From assembly GCA_021647145.1 (NCBI GenBank), contig JAKIVF010000048.1, positions 1 through 23,915 on the forward strand: a DNA stretch of 23,915 nucleotides, in the 5' to 3' direction. The position numbers and the translations under genes were made by a program. Positions within the stretch are counted from its first letter, which is position 1. The number at the start of each line of letters is the position of its first letter. This DNA comes from Methylococcaceae bacterium (GTDB lineage Bacteria > Pseudomonadota > Gammaproteobacteria > Methylococcales > Methylomonadaceae). The notes under the pieces were generated by a model. The model was not told the DNA's origin. It saw only the letters and a program-made list of their open reading frames with translations, and did not search any database. This document shows, piece after piece, positions 1 to 6,425 of this stretch.

Positions 1-41
1 CTTTTAAGTTCAGCACTGTAGGTGGTTCTTTTTTTGCTCAT
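1..41 (-). CDS. IS3-family transposase OrfA, N-terminal fragment cut by window edge
   Basis: The minus strand reads MSKKRTTYSAELK from an ATG at 41-39, preceded by a GGAG ribosome binding site (49-52) seven bases upstream. The MSKKR.(R/T)YS.E.K opening is typical of OrfA of IS3-group transposases. OrfA carries the helix-turn-helix that recognises the element ends and is usually fused to the DDE catalytic OrfB by a frameshift. Only 13 codons are visible, so whether the element is intact cannot be judged. The identification rests on this short signature plus position. Confidence 0.6.
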   Translation of the reverse strand, partial: MSKKRTTYSAELK

Positions 42-138
42 TTTTCCGCTCCAGTTTTTTAGAAATAGTAACTAAATTGGAATAAGATGTCTTGGTTTTG
101 TTGCCTGAATTTGTTGGGGTATTATAAATCTACAAACA
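1..138 (-). mobile_element. End of an IS3-family-like insertion sequence (rest lies left of the window)
   Basis: On the minus strand an OrfA-type transposase begins at base 41 and runs off the left edge. The roughly 95 bases upstream of it look like the non-coding end of the element. A plausible outer tip is a TG on the minus strand, at 134/133 or 138/137 (minus-strand reading TGTTTGTAGATT), because IS3-family elements usually end in TG...CA. The exact boundary and the target duplication cannot be set because the other end is outside the window. The element stops about 17-20 bases from the stop codon of the next gene, so it appears to have landed just downstream of that gene without breaking it. 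Confidence 0.55.
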
Positions 139-154
139 TTTGATTAATAATCTT

Positions 155-421
155 TTATTTTCCTAAACGCTCAGAAATACGCTGATACGCCTCTTTAAGT
201 TCATCACCAATAACTTTTGTGGCCTGAATTAATTCAGCACTAGCTTCCTTGGTGTCATCAGAAATGACGTCTAAAGAATCAACAAATTTTCCCCAGCTTG
301 TTTCTGCTTCTTGCCATTCTTCTTTTGCCTCCATGCTAGCAAGATGCAGTTGCAATTGAATTTCATCACGCTGTTGATTTAATTTATCAGTTAGCTCATC
401 AAATTCTTTTTTTAAATTCAT
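155..421 (-). CDS. Small charged coiled-coil protein, unknown function
   Basis: This 88-residue protein is almost entirely helical in character and rich in Glu, Lys and Gln. Heptad-like hydrophobic spacing runs through residues 5-35 and 60-86. It has no signal peptide, membrane segment or cysteine, so it is probably cytoplasmic. An AGGAGAG ribosome binding site sits a few bases before the ATG, which supports a real gene. It stands alone: an insertion sequence lies downstream and a 477-bp gene-free stretch upstream. The only Trp residues are W36 and W43, in the middle. I do not recognise a named family. Short coiled-coil proteins like this are common in aquatic gammaproteobacteria, but no role can be assigned from the sequence. 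Confidence 0.7.
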   Translation of the reverse strand: MNLKKEFDELTDKLNQQRDEIQLQLHLASMEAKEEWQEAETSWGKFVDSLDVISDDTKEASAELIQATKVIGDELKEAYQRISERLGK

Positions 422-535
422 TTTTCTCTCCTAAACAATAATAAAGTACTTACACAAAACATCCGACCATCTAGAATGACTAATTTAATCTACTGAATAG
501 TAATAGATTAATTACCTTCTATTAGCTTACTCTTA

Positions 536-566
536 TTGACAGAAAATCAAAACTAAAATTCATTAT
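536..566 (+). promoter_or_regulatory. Candidate sigma-70 promoter
   Basis: TTGACA at 536-541 matches the -35 consensus exactly. A weak -10 (CATTAT, 561-566) follows after 19 bases, which is longer than ideal. It points toward the structured region at 647-703 and the epimerase gene at 899, and would give a leader of about 325 bases. Perfect TTGACA hexamers occur by chance in AT-rich DNA, so this is only a candidate. Confidence 0.25.
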
Positions 567-646
567 TATTAACAAGGTAATAGATTTGTAGATAAGGAAC
601 GTACAAAAAAAAACTTGAGCACTCTGACTTGTCTTTTTGTCCTCTA

Positions 647-703
647 TCCAAACGATCTAAATCGTCATTTAGAACAGCTATTCTCCTCTTAAGGTCGTTT
701 GGA
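647..703. repeat. Nested inverted repeats (possible structured RNA)
   Basis: An outer 9-base perfect inverted repeat, TCCAAACGA (647-655) and TCGTTTGGA (695-703), encloses a second perfect hairpin, TCTAAAT-CGTC-ATTTAGA (656-673), directly adjacent to the outer left arm. The remaining 21 bases (674-694) include CTTAAG. As RNA this could fold into a stacked or three-way arrangement on either strand. No known riboswitch or sRNA family is recognised. Function, if any, is unknown. Confidence 0.35.
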
Positions 704-898
704 CTGAAACAAAATTCTGCGTCAAAATATTCAAGTTATTCTACGCTCGTTCCTAAGTTAGATTTTGTAGGAGAAAAAGATAAGATATGCCTATTAATAG
801 AACTTATTTGATCACGAAAAAGCATTGCTTCTACCTTTTTACTTGTTTAGAATTAAGATTATCTAAAATCAGATTACATCAAATTAAGGGATCCTGTT

Positions 899-1759
899 AT
901 GACATCGACTAAACCTTTAGAGTTCGGGGGGCACGCACTTGTTTGGTCTGGTGACTGGACCCCAGAAGGAGCACGAAAAGCAATTAGTGGGGCTGCTCGC
1001 GCAGGGTATGACTACATAGAAATCGCCCTATTAGACCCATGGAAGGTTGATATTGATTTGACTAAAGACCTACTCCAGGAATTTAATCTGCGTGCTCATG
1101 CATCTCTTGGCTTATCTGCCAGCACCGATGTGACCAGTACTGACTCCTCTATTATCGCCAAAGGAGATGAACTGCTTCATAAAGCTACCGATGTACTTGC
1201 TGCCATTGGTGGTAAAGAACTCTGTGGTGTTATTTATTGTGCTTTGGGGAAATATCCAGGTCCTGCATCTAAGAAGAATAGAAATAACTCTATTGCAGCA
1301 ATGCAACGTTTAGCTGATTATGCAGCGGATAAAGACATTAATATTAATCTTGAAGTGGTTAATAGATATGAAACCAATATCATTAATACGGGACTTGAAG
1401 GTTTAGATTTTCTTGATGAAGTTAATCGTCCCAATGCTTATTTGCATTTGGATACTTATCATATGAATATTGAAGAAGATAATATGGAAAAATCAGTTCT
1501 GGAAGCAAAGGATCGGCTAGGTTATGTTCATATAGGTGAAAGCCATCGTGGTTATCTTGGTACAGGCAATGTTGATTTTGATAGTTTTTTTAAAGCACTT
1601 AAAAGAATCAGTTTTCAAGGTCCAATAACATTTGAGTCTTTTTCCTCAGAAGTTGTTGATAAAAACCTTTCAAATACACTCTGTGTCTGGCGTAATCTTT
1701 GGGATGATTCTGATGATTTAGCTAAAAAAGCCCTCCAGTTTATGAAGCAACGATATTGA
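899..1759 (+). CDS. D-tagatose/D-psicose 3-epimerase-like TIM-barrel enzyme
   Basis: This 286-residue protein belongs to the sugar phosphate isomerase/epimerase (AP endonuclease 2-like) TIM-barrel family. Ketose 3-epimerases of this family use four metal ligands, and all four are visible here: Glu152 (NLEVV), Asp185 (HLDTYH), His211 (VHIGESHRG) and Glu246 (ITFES). Glu158, His188 and Arg217, which contact substrate in Pseudomonas cichorii D-tagatose 3-epimerase, are also in place, in the same numbering as I recall it. The protein should be a cytoplasmic, Mn/Co-dependent C3 epimerase or a related isomerase. The true substrate is unknown, because the family also contains inositol and hydroxypyruvate isomerase relatives. 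The ATG at 899 follows AAGGG. The gene is a single unit with no sugar transporter or kinase beside it. In a one-carbon organism it might act on ketoses linked to the ribulose monophosphate cycle; that is inference. Confidence 0.85.
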   Translation: MTSTKPLEFGGHALVWSGDWTPEGARKAISGAARAGYDYIEIALLDPWKVDIDLTKDLLQEFNLRAHASLGLSASTDVTSTDSSIIAKGDELLHKATDVLAAIGGKELCGVIYCALGKYPGPASKKNRNNSIAAMQRLADYAADKDININLEVVNRYETNIINTGLEGLDFLDEVNRPNAYLHLDTYHMNIEEDNMEKSVLEAKDRLGYVHIGESHRGYLGTGNVDFDSFFKALKRISFQGPITFESFSSEVVDKNLSNTLCVWRNLWDDSDDLAKKALQFMKQRY

Positions 1760-1767
1760 CTTGTTAA

Positions 1768-2119
1768 TATATTATTGTTTATTTTGACTTGGAAATCGTT
1801 GCATATCAACAAGATGAGCAGCTAAATTATAACCTTGATAGATCTGGAGTCTTATGTGTCTTTTTTAATAACTCGACTCTGAGTGTTCTATGCTGATATT
1901 GAATAAATCCGGAAATATTTAGAATATCACCTGATATGTTTCAGGCTGACCTTTTAAAAAACCATGGTACATCGTTGTAAAACCAGACAAATACAAACAA
2001 TAGAAGCAGGTTTTGATGCCGGTATTGCTTCTGGACTGGGTATTCCTACAATCATTCTTGACAATGCTGAAATGCCTAATCAAATTGTAGAAATTTTGAA
2101 ATATATCTCACAATCCTAA
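1768..2119 (+). pseudogene. Decayed gene, readable only in pieces across frames
   Basis: The last part is an open frame (1964-2119) whose residues include TIEAGFDAGIASGLGIPTII, then a polar C-terminus ending KYISQS and TAA. Just upstream, in another frame (1903-1980), protein-like sequence reads INPEIFRISPDMFQADLLKN before a TAA. The third frame at 1977-2000 reads VKPDKYKQ, which would bridge the two. The first frame also stays open from 1768 to 1893, interrupted only by TGA at 1894 and 1900. This pattern fits a gene with at least two frameshifts and two stops. The alternating small and hydrophobic end resembles the last strand and helix of a nucleotide-binding alpha/beta fold, perhaps nucleoside 2-deoxyribosyltransferase-like. 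That is a guess. Alternatively, 1964-2119 could be a real 51-residue gene, but I see no ribosome binding site. Confidence 0.5.
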
Positions 2120-2231
2120 CTAGTTTTGGATCACATTCACATTTTAATTGAATGCTTGTGTAAATTCCTTTCTATATAATCTATAGTAGTAAATAAGACA
2201 TTTTAGTTTTTTTAATTAAGGAGACTTAAAT

Positions 2232-2483
2232 ATGATTACCAATACCACATCAAATGCAGCTAATTTAATTACTAATGCTCAATATAAAGCATCAACTGCT
2301 GCACAAGAGATTGCCAAACTACCTGTGGCAAAAAATGAAGTTGGGAGTATAGAGTTTAATTCCAGCAATTTAATCAAGCCTGTTCTCAGCTTAAAAGAAG
2401 CTGAATTTGAAACATCTGCCGCTGCAAAACTTTTAGAAACTGAAAAAGTGGTTCAAAGTTCACTTTTTGATGCAATGGCTTAA
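2232..2483 (+). CDS. Small protein with a flagellar rod/hook-like C-terminus
   Basis: This 83-residue protein has a good ribosome binding site (AAGGAG, 2217-2222). Its N-terminus is rich in Asn, Thr and Ala. Its C-terminal helix (LKEAEFETSAAAKLLETEKV, about residues 54-73, then VQSSLFDAMA) resembles the C-terminal segment of flagellar rod and hook proteins. In those, a pattern like E..aqr.yeanakvi.t.de.l..ll recurs. Short free-standing proteins with this segment occur in many proteobacteria and are often annotated as FlgE-like; their role is unclear. There is no signal peptide or membrane span. No flagellar gene lies nearby. The resemblance is from memory of the motif and needs a profile search. 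Confidence 0.6.
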   Translation: MITNTTSNAANLITNAQYKASTAAQEIAKLPVAKNEVGSIEFNSSNLIKPVLSLKEAEFETSAAAKLLETEKVVQSSLFDAMA

Positions 2484-2566
2484 AAATTATATCTTTCAGA
2501 ACTATCTCTAGTGGATTGTCATAGAGAGGCTAACCTATCTATGAATTCTTAACAAATAGCATTGAT

Positions 2567-3424
2567 TTAAAGACTAACACTGACATCAAAATAATCTAAT
2601 TTCTTTATTTTATTAGCAAATTTTTCCATTTGTTTGTCATCTAATTTTTTAATCTCACCTGCTTCTGGCTGAAATGATGGTCTAGCTAAGGTATATAACA
2701 TAATTTTTTTTATAGCTATTGACTCCTCCTTAATACTTTTTAATAATTCAATATAGGCTTCTCGTTCACGTTTTGCCTTATCTTCATCTAAATAATCCAT
2801 CATACAAGTCTGTATACTTGTCGCACATAAGCGAGTGGAAACCCTTAAATTATTCATCATTTTTTCAGTTGTTAGCTTGCTATCATTAATTAATCTTCTT
2901 CCATTCTCTGTCGCACTGTCTAACTTGAACCATACTTCACCCTGATAATTATTTAATTTTTTTAGACTTGCCTGAACATCCAGCTGATTTATTAAGCTAC
3001 CGTTACTTATTAATACGAAATGGCTTTTAGGAAGCACCCCCATTTCTAAAGCAATTTTTCCTACCAACTCAATGACTCTATCAAACCCTTTTAAACTGGT
3101 AGGCTCACCATTTCCAGAAATAGCGATATCTTTTATCACTCGTAGAGATTGTGAGACATTATATTTATCAAAAAAATCACCTTCCAACACCTGTCTAAGG
3201 AAAAACCTCAGCTCTCTCTCTAACAACTGAAAATCCATCTCTGGCGCAGCACCTCTAACCAAATCGGGTACCTGACAATATACACATCGCCAATTACAGG
3301 CATTATTAATATTCACATTAATACCAATTGATAAACCACCTGCTCTTCTTGAAATGACAGGATAAATGTACTTTAACCCAACATTATCTCTGTCGTGATT
3401 TATTGTTGTTAACTTTTGTTTCAT
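2567..3424 (-). CDS. Radical SAM protein (COG0731-like), unknown substrate
   Basis: This 285-residue protein carries the radical SAM cluster motif Cys43-x3-Cys47-x2-Cys50 (CNWRCVYC), which holds a 4Fe-4S cluster that cleaves S-adenosylmethionine. A SAM-contacting segment of GGEP type follows (GNGEPT, about residues 104-109). ISNGS and the FKLDS stretch fit later strands of the partial TIM barrel. The general layout is like the COG0731 / wyosine-type Fe-S oxidoreductases. There is no extra cysteine cluster region typical of SPASM proteins, so a single cluster is expected. The gene is divergent from the Fae homologue, with 76 bases between their start codons, and the two may share a regulatory region. 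The substrate cannot be deduced. A link to tetrahydromethanopterin chemistry is only suggested by the neighbour. Confidence 0.85.
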   Translation of the reverse strand: MKQKLTTINHDRDNVGLKYIYPVISRRAGGLSIGINVNINNACNWRCVYCQVPDLVRGAAPEMDFQLLERELRFFLRQVLEGDFFDKYNVSQSLRVIKDIAISGNGEPTSLKGFDRVIELVGKIALEMGVLPKSHFVLISNGSLINQLDVQASLKKLNNYQGEVWFKLDSATENGRRLINDSKLTTEKMMNNLRVSTRLCATSIQTCMMDYLDEDKAKREREAYIELLKSIKEESIAIKKIMLYTLARPSFQPEAGEIKKLDDKQMEKFANKIKKLDYFDVSVSL

Positions 3425-3500
3425 GGCTATTAAGGATAATGCGTTTTCATGGTATTCTAACGGTTAACCCTATTTATTTATATTTATTTTGGAGAAATTA

Positions 3501-4049
3501 ATGAGCGAAAGAATTATTATGCGTACTGGTGAATCATTGGTTGCTGGTGGACCCGCGGGTACTGCGGCTGAACCTGAAATTGTAATTGGCGAACTAGATG
3601 GGCCTGTTGGAACTGCAATTGCCACATTAACCGGCGATCAAGCAAGTGGGCATTCAAAAGTCTTTGCTATTTTAAATACGGATATTCAAGTACGCCCTGT
3701 GACTTTAATGGTTAGTAAAGTTACAGTTAAAAGCACACGTTATACCAATATCTTAATGGGGACTGTCCAGGCAGCTATTGCTAATGGAGTTTTAGACGCA
3801 GTTCGTGCTGGTGACATTCCAAAAGAAAAAGCTAATGATCTAGGTATTATCTGCTCTGTTTGGTTAAACCCAAGTGTTGCAACTGACGGTGAACTTGACC
3901 ACCAGATTTTATTTGATATTCATCGTAAAGCAATGGCTCAAGCCATACATAAAGCAATGACTAATACGCCTGATATTGACTGGTTATTAGATAACCAAGA
4001 AAAGATTGTTCATAAATATTTTCAAATGGGATTAGACGGTAAGATTTAA
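3501..4049 (+). CDS. Formaldehyde-activating enzyme (Fae) homologue lacking the active-site histidine
   Basis: Fae condenses formaldehyde with tetrahydromethanopterin in methylotrophs. This protein aligns along its whole length: the GESLVAGG opening, then the P.TLM..KVT segment and the IP...A.DL helix start of Fae. However, the strand that carries the catalytic His17 in Methylorubrum Fae (AHIDLIIG) reads AEPEIVIG here, so Glu24 takes the His place. The protein is about 182 residues with an extended C-terminus (DWLLDNQEKIVHKYF). This makes it an Fae paralogue of the Fae2/Fae3 sort, probably not a standard Fae; it may bind a pterin or a C1 species. I chose ATG 3501 because GGAG (3491-3494) is six bases upstream. 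An in-frame TTG at 3489 would put that site inside the gene. The divergent neighbour is a radical SAM protein. Confidence 0.85.
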   Translation: MSERIIMRTGESLVAGGPAGTAAEPEIVIGELDGPVGTAIATLTGDQASGHSKVFAILNTDIQVRPVTLMVSKVTVKSTRYTNILMGTVQAAIANGVLDAVRAGDIPKEKANDLGIICSVWLNPSVATDGELDHQILFDIHRKAMAQAIHKAMTNTPDIDWLLDNQEKIVHKYFQMGLDGKI

Positions 4050-4096
4050 TTATCATTATCACAATCTGTCATAGCTTGGGTTGCCTCCTCTTTAAC

Positions 4097-4130
4097 AACC
4101 CAACACCACTTTTATTAAAGATGTTGGGTT
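4097..4130. terminator. Hairpin between convergent genes, possible bidirectional terminator
   Basis: A perfect 9-base inverted repeat, AACCCAACA (4097-4105) and TGTTGGGTT (4122-4130), has a 16-base loop. It sits between the converging Fae homologue and TonB receptor genes. No clear U-tract follows on either strand, so it may terminate weakly or only protect 3' ends. Confidence 0.4.
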
Positions 4131-4173
4131 AACAATAGAGCTGTTAGCCCACACCTTATGGATTCCTCATTAA

Positions 4174-6192
4174 TTACCAGTTATAACCTAAAGTTGCATA
4201 AATATTACGACCGGGTAATGCAACTCTACCATTAGCTCTATTATGGTTTGTATAGCCTCCTAGATGATCGAAGTGTTTACTGTCTAAAACATTTTCAATG
4301 CCTACTCCAATCACAACACCTGAATATGGCTCATACTTGCCTCTTAAGTTTAGTATTGAATAACCTTTAGTTTTTAGCTCATTATTATATCCTGCTACAT
4401 CGCCTTGATCTGCATAGAAAACACCTTCAATTGCGCCCATCCAACCCGATTGCTCATAGGTTAATTGAATTCTTCCATTTAATGGGGCTATACGATATAA
4501 ATCAGTATCACCCGTAGGTGCATTAACACGACGACCACGGACATAATTTAAACCTGCATCAAAACGTATATTATCAGTAAAAGTATACCCTGCTTCTAAA
4601 TCTACACCATACAATTCTGCTGATATATTGCTCCATTGTAAATCAGCTCCTTTGGCAACTGCTTCAGCTGTTGCGATACCTTGAATATAATCATCTACAT
4701 AATGATAGAAAAACCTCGGTGCAATATATGCATCCTCATTATGCCAATCAAAGCCTAAATCTAACTGGTACGCTGTTTCATGATCTAGATCTTGATTTCC
4801 AAGATATTTATTACCATCAGCATAACCACCGACAGCTCTGCTTCCAGTCCACAAGTACAACTCTTGATACGTTGGCGTACGGTTTTTTCTTGCTAAACCA
4901 ATTTCTACATCTAATTCTGATGAAACGGTATACCGAAGTACGGCAGCTAAATCAACATCATTGAAATTTCTTTTTCTGTCAGAAGTATTAAAAGCAGCCG
5001 CATCAGCCATACGAGTTCCGCCATTAAAAGTAGTTACTTCTCCTGTATCCGACCACGTATGAACATATCTAGCACCTAATTCTAAGCTTAATTCTTCGGT
5101 TACATCTCCTGTCCATTCTGTAAAAACACTGTATCGATCCCGTTCAACTCTATTAAAGAAGTTTTCAGACATCATTCCATTCGGCATACCACTTGTTGCA
5201 TCATGGTTAGACTGGTCACCATTAACACCCACTGTAAAAATTCCTGAAAATAATGGCATATCAAATGCTAAATCAATTCCACCCGCTTCAACTGTAGTCC
5301 TATTGAACATTTTCATTTTTGAGGTACGAAGAGTAAAGCTATCCATCAAGTGACGCATTTTTTGGTAAAAGAGATTTACCCTTAGCTCATAGCCATCACC
5401 CAAATCCCAAGTATAATTAGAATCATATAAGGCACCTTTTACGTAAATAATATCCATAGGTAAAGCTGGTGTTCCTGTATACCCTGTATTGTTATTACTA
5501 TAATTAATACCGAATTCATGTCCACCCTGCTGAAACCCATATCCAGTAGTGAATGCTTCACGGTCGTACTGGCTATTGCCTTGCTTCTGGTTGTTTCTGA
5601 TTTTATAATCTCGGCCTTGTTCTTTACTACCACTTAAATATAATTTATGATTTTTATTCGCAACCGCGCCCAAAAGTGAGCCAAAATGACCATCTTCTAC
5701 TGAGCTATAGCCCATAGCAGCAGTACCACTAGTTTCGATACCATCACCCTCTGCAAAACGTCCTTTTTTAGATTCTGCATGCATTGACCCACCAAATGAT
5801 TCAATACCACTACTAACGGGAGCGACTCCTCTATGTACAGTAAGTGTGCCTGTTAATGGAGCGGGGATATGACTCAATGGAGGATCCATACTATTTGGCC
5901 CTACTTCTTTCATATGAGCGCCATCAATAGAAATATTAATACGATTACCAAACATACCTCTATATGAGGCAATCCCAGTTAAAGGCCCATTTCGATTCAC
6001 GTTTGCCCCAGGTACACGTTTTAATAGAGATGCGGTATCTTTTAAACCCGATGAATCCGGTGCGGTACCAAAAGTACCTGCTCGCATAGAACTCCCTTCA
6101 ATAACAATAGTAGGTAGCTGTTCATGCTCTGCTATTGCCGTTACTGGAACGATTAATGTGCTTGCTATTGTAAAACCAATTTTTTTTTTCAA
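4174..6192 (-). CDS. TonB-dependent outer-membrane receptor, possibly for copper
   Basis: This protein is about 672 residues from TTG 6192, or 682 from an in-frame TTG at 6222. I prefer the inner start: it follows an AAGAGA site and opens directly with a signal peptide (KKKIGFTIASTLIVPVTAIA). A plug domain follows (DTASLLKRVPG, then the IDG segment). The rest is a beta-barrel with alternating aromatic strands and a C-terminal strand ending in Trp (LGYNW). The plug has a PNSMDPP segment, and MDPP also occurs at this place in copper receptors of the OprC/NosA type, as I recall. The barrel has Met-rich stretches (TSKMKMF, SGMPNGMM). Together with the divergent DsbD_2-like gene this suggests copper or another metal as cargo, which is inference. 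The receptor would use TonB-ExbBD, not encoded here. Both candidate starts are TTG. Confidence 0.85.
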   Translation of the reverse strand: MKKKIGFTIASTLIVPVTAIAEHEQLPTIVIEGSSMRAGTFGTAPDSSGLKDTASLLKRVPGANVNRNGPLTGIASYRGMFGNRINISIDGAHMKEVGPNSMDPPLSHIPAPLTGTLTVHRGVAPVSSGIESFGGSMHAESKKGRFAEGDGIETSGTAAMGYSSVEDGHFGSLLGAVANKNHKLYLSGSKEQGRDYKIRNNQKQGNSQYDREAFTTGYGFQQGGHEFGINYSNNNTGYTGTPALPMDIIYVKGALYDSNYTWDLGDGYELRVNLFYQKMRHLMDSFTLRTSKMKMFNRTTVEAGGIDLAFDMPLFSGIFTVGVNGDQSNHDATSGMPNGMMSENFFNRVERDRYSVFTEWTGDVTEELSLELGARYVHTWSDTGEVTTFNGGTRMADAAAFNTSDRKRNFNDVDLAAVLRYTVSSELDVEIGLARKNRTPTYQELYLWTGSRAVGGYADGNKYLGNQDLDHETAYQLDLGFDWHNEDAYIAPRFFYHYVDDYIQGIATAEAVAKGADLQWSNISAELYGVDLEAGYTFTDNIRFDAGLNYVRGRRVNAPTGDTDLYRIAPLNGRIQLTYEQSGWMGAIEGVFYADQGDVAGYNNELKTKGYSILNLRGKYEPYSGVVIGVGIENVLDSKHFDHLGGYTNHNRANGRVALPGRNIYATLGYNW

Positions 6193-6402
6193 GTTAATTC
6201 TCTTTTCAGTTAATTCTACCAACCCAAGTTAACAAGCAACATTTATACCATGATATATTTATTTTACTAACAAATACTTAGCTTCCCAAAAATGACGAAT
6301 TGCTATTAAACTATGTTATATAGCGTATTTTAATTATGCTATTTACCTCACTCTCGTATTTTTTAATATTTTTACCTATCCCATCTATTTCTATCTTCAG
6401 CC

Positions 6403-6415
6403 CATTATGATAATG
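6403..6415. promoter_or_regulatory. Palindrome CATTAT-G-ATAATG upstream of the SafE-like gene
   Basis: This is a perfect 6-1-6 inverted repeat ending 10 bases before the ATG at 6426. It lies in the 203-to-233-bp divergent spacer with the TonB receptor. It contains GATAAT and ATTAT half-sites like those of Fur-family operators, but in the opposite order to a classic Fur box. It occupies the place where a ribosome binding site would be expected, and none is seen there. It could be an operator or a hairpin; this is inference. Confidence 0.35.
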
Positions 6416-6425
6416 TTTACACCCT

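Larger units (their letters stand above)
422..898. other. 477-bp region without a convincing gene
   Basis: The region lies between the divergent coiled-coil gene and the epimerase gene. It contains an 8-base inverted repeat (ATTACCTT at 511-518, AAGGTAAT at 574-581), an exact TTGACA at 536-541, and a nested stem structure at 647-703. The minus strand is open from about 735 to 556, just beyond an in-frame TAA at 736-738. That frame includes a plausible charged helix (PNDLKRRIAVLNDDLDRLDR), but it has no start codon with a ribosome binding site. It could be a decayed gene or chance. The plus-strand frame through the same DNA (629-811, TTG start) looks like a shadow. Confidence 0.5.

Noticed and set aside
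629..811. 60-codon plus-strand open frame
   Set aside because: It has a TTG start without a ribosome binding site, a Ser/Leu/Lys-rich composition typical of a shadow frame, and lies over inverted repeats.
2505..2527. TCTCTA/TAGAGA hairpin between convergent genes
   Set aside because: The stem has only six A/T-rich pairs, an 11-base loop and no T-run, which is too weak to call a terminator.
3489..3500. Upstream TTG start for the Fae homologue
   Set aside because: It would place the GGAG ribosome binding site inside the coding region. ATG 3501 is correctly spaced from that site.
4671..4964. 97-codon plus-strand open frame
   Set aside because: It is antisense to the TonB receptor barrel; its His/Tyr/Gln-rich composition is the mirror of that gene.
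6223..6425. Sigma-54 (-24/-12) promoter in the receptor/SafE spacer, expected from the neighbouring activator
   Set aside because: I searched by eye for TGGC-N8-TTGC type pairs and found none. A matrix scan on both strands would be decisive.
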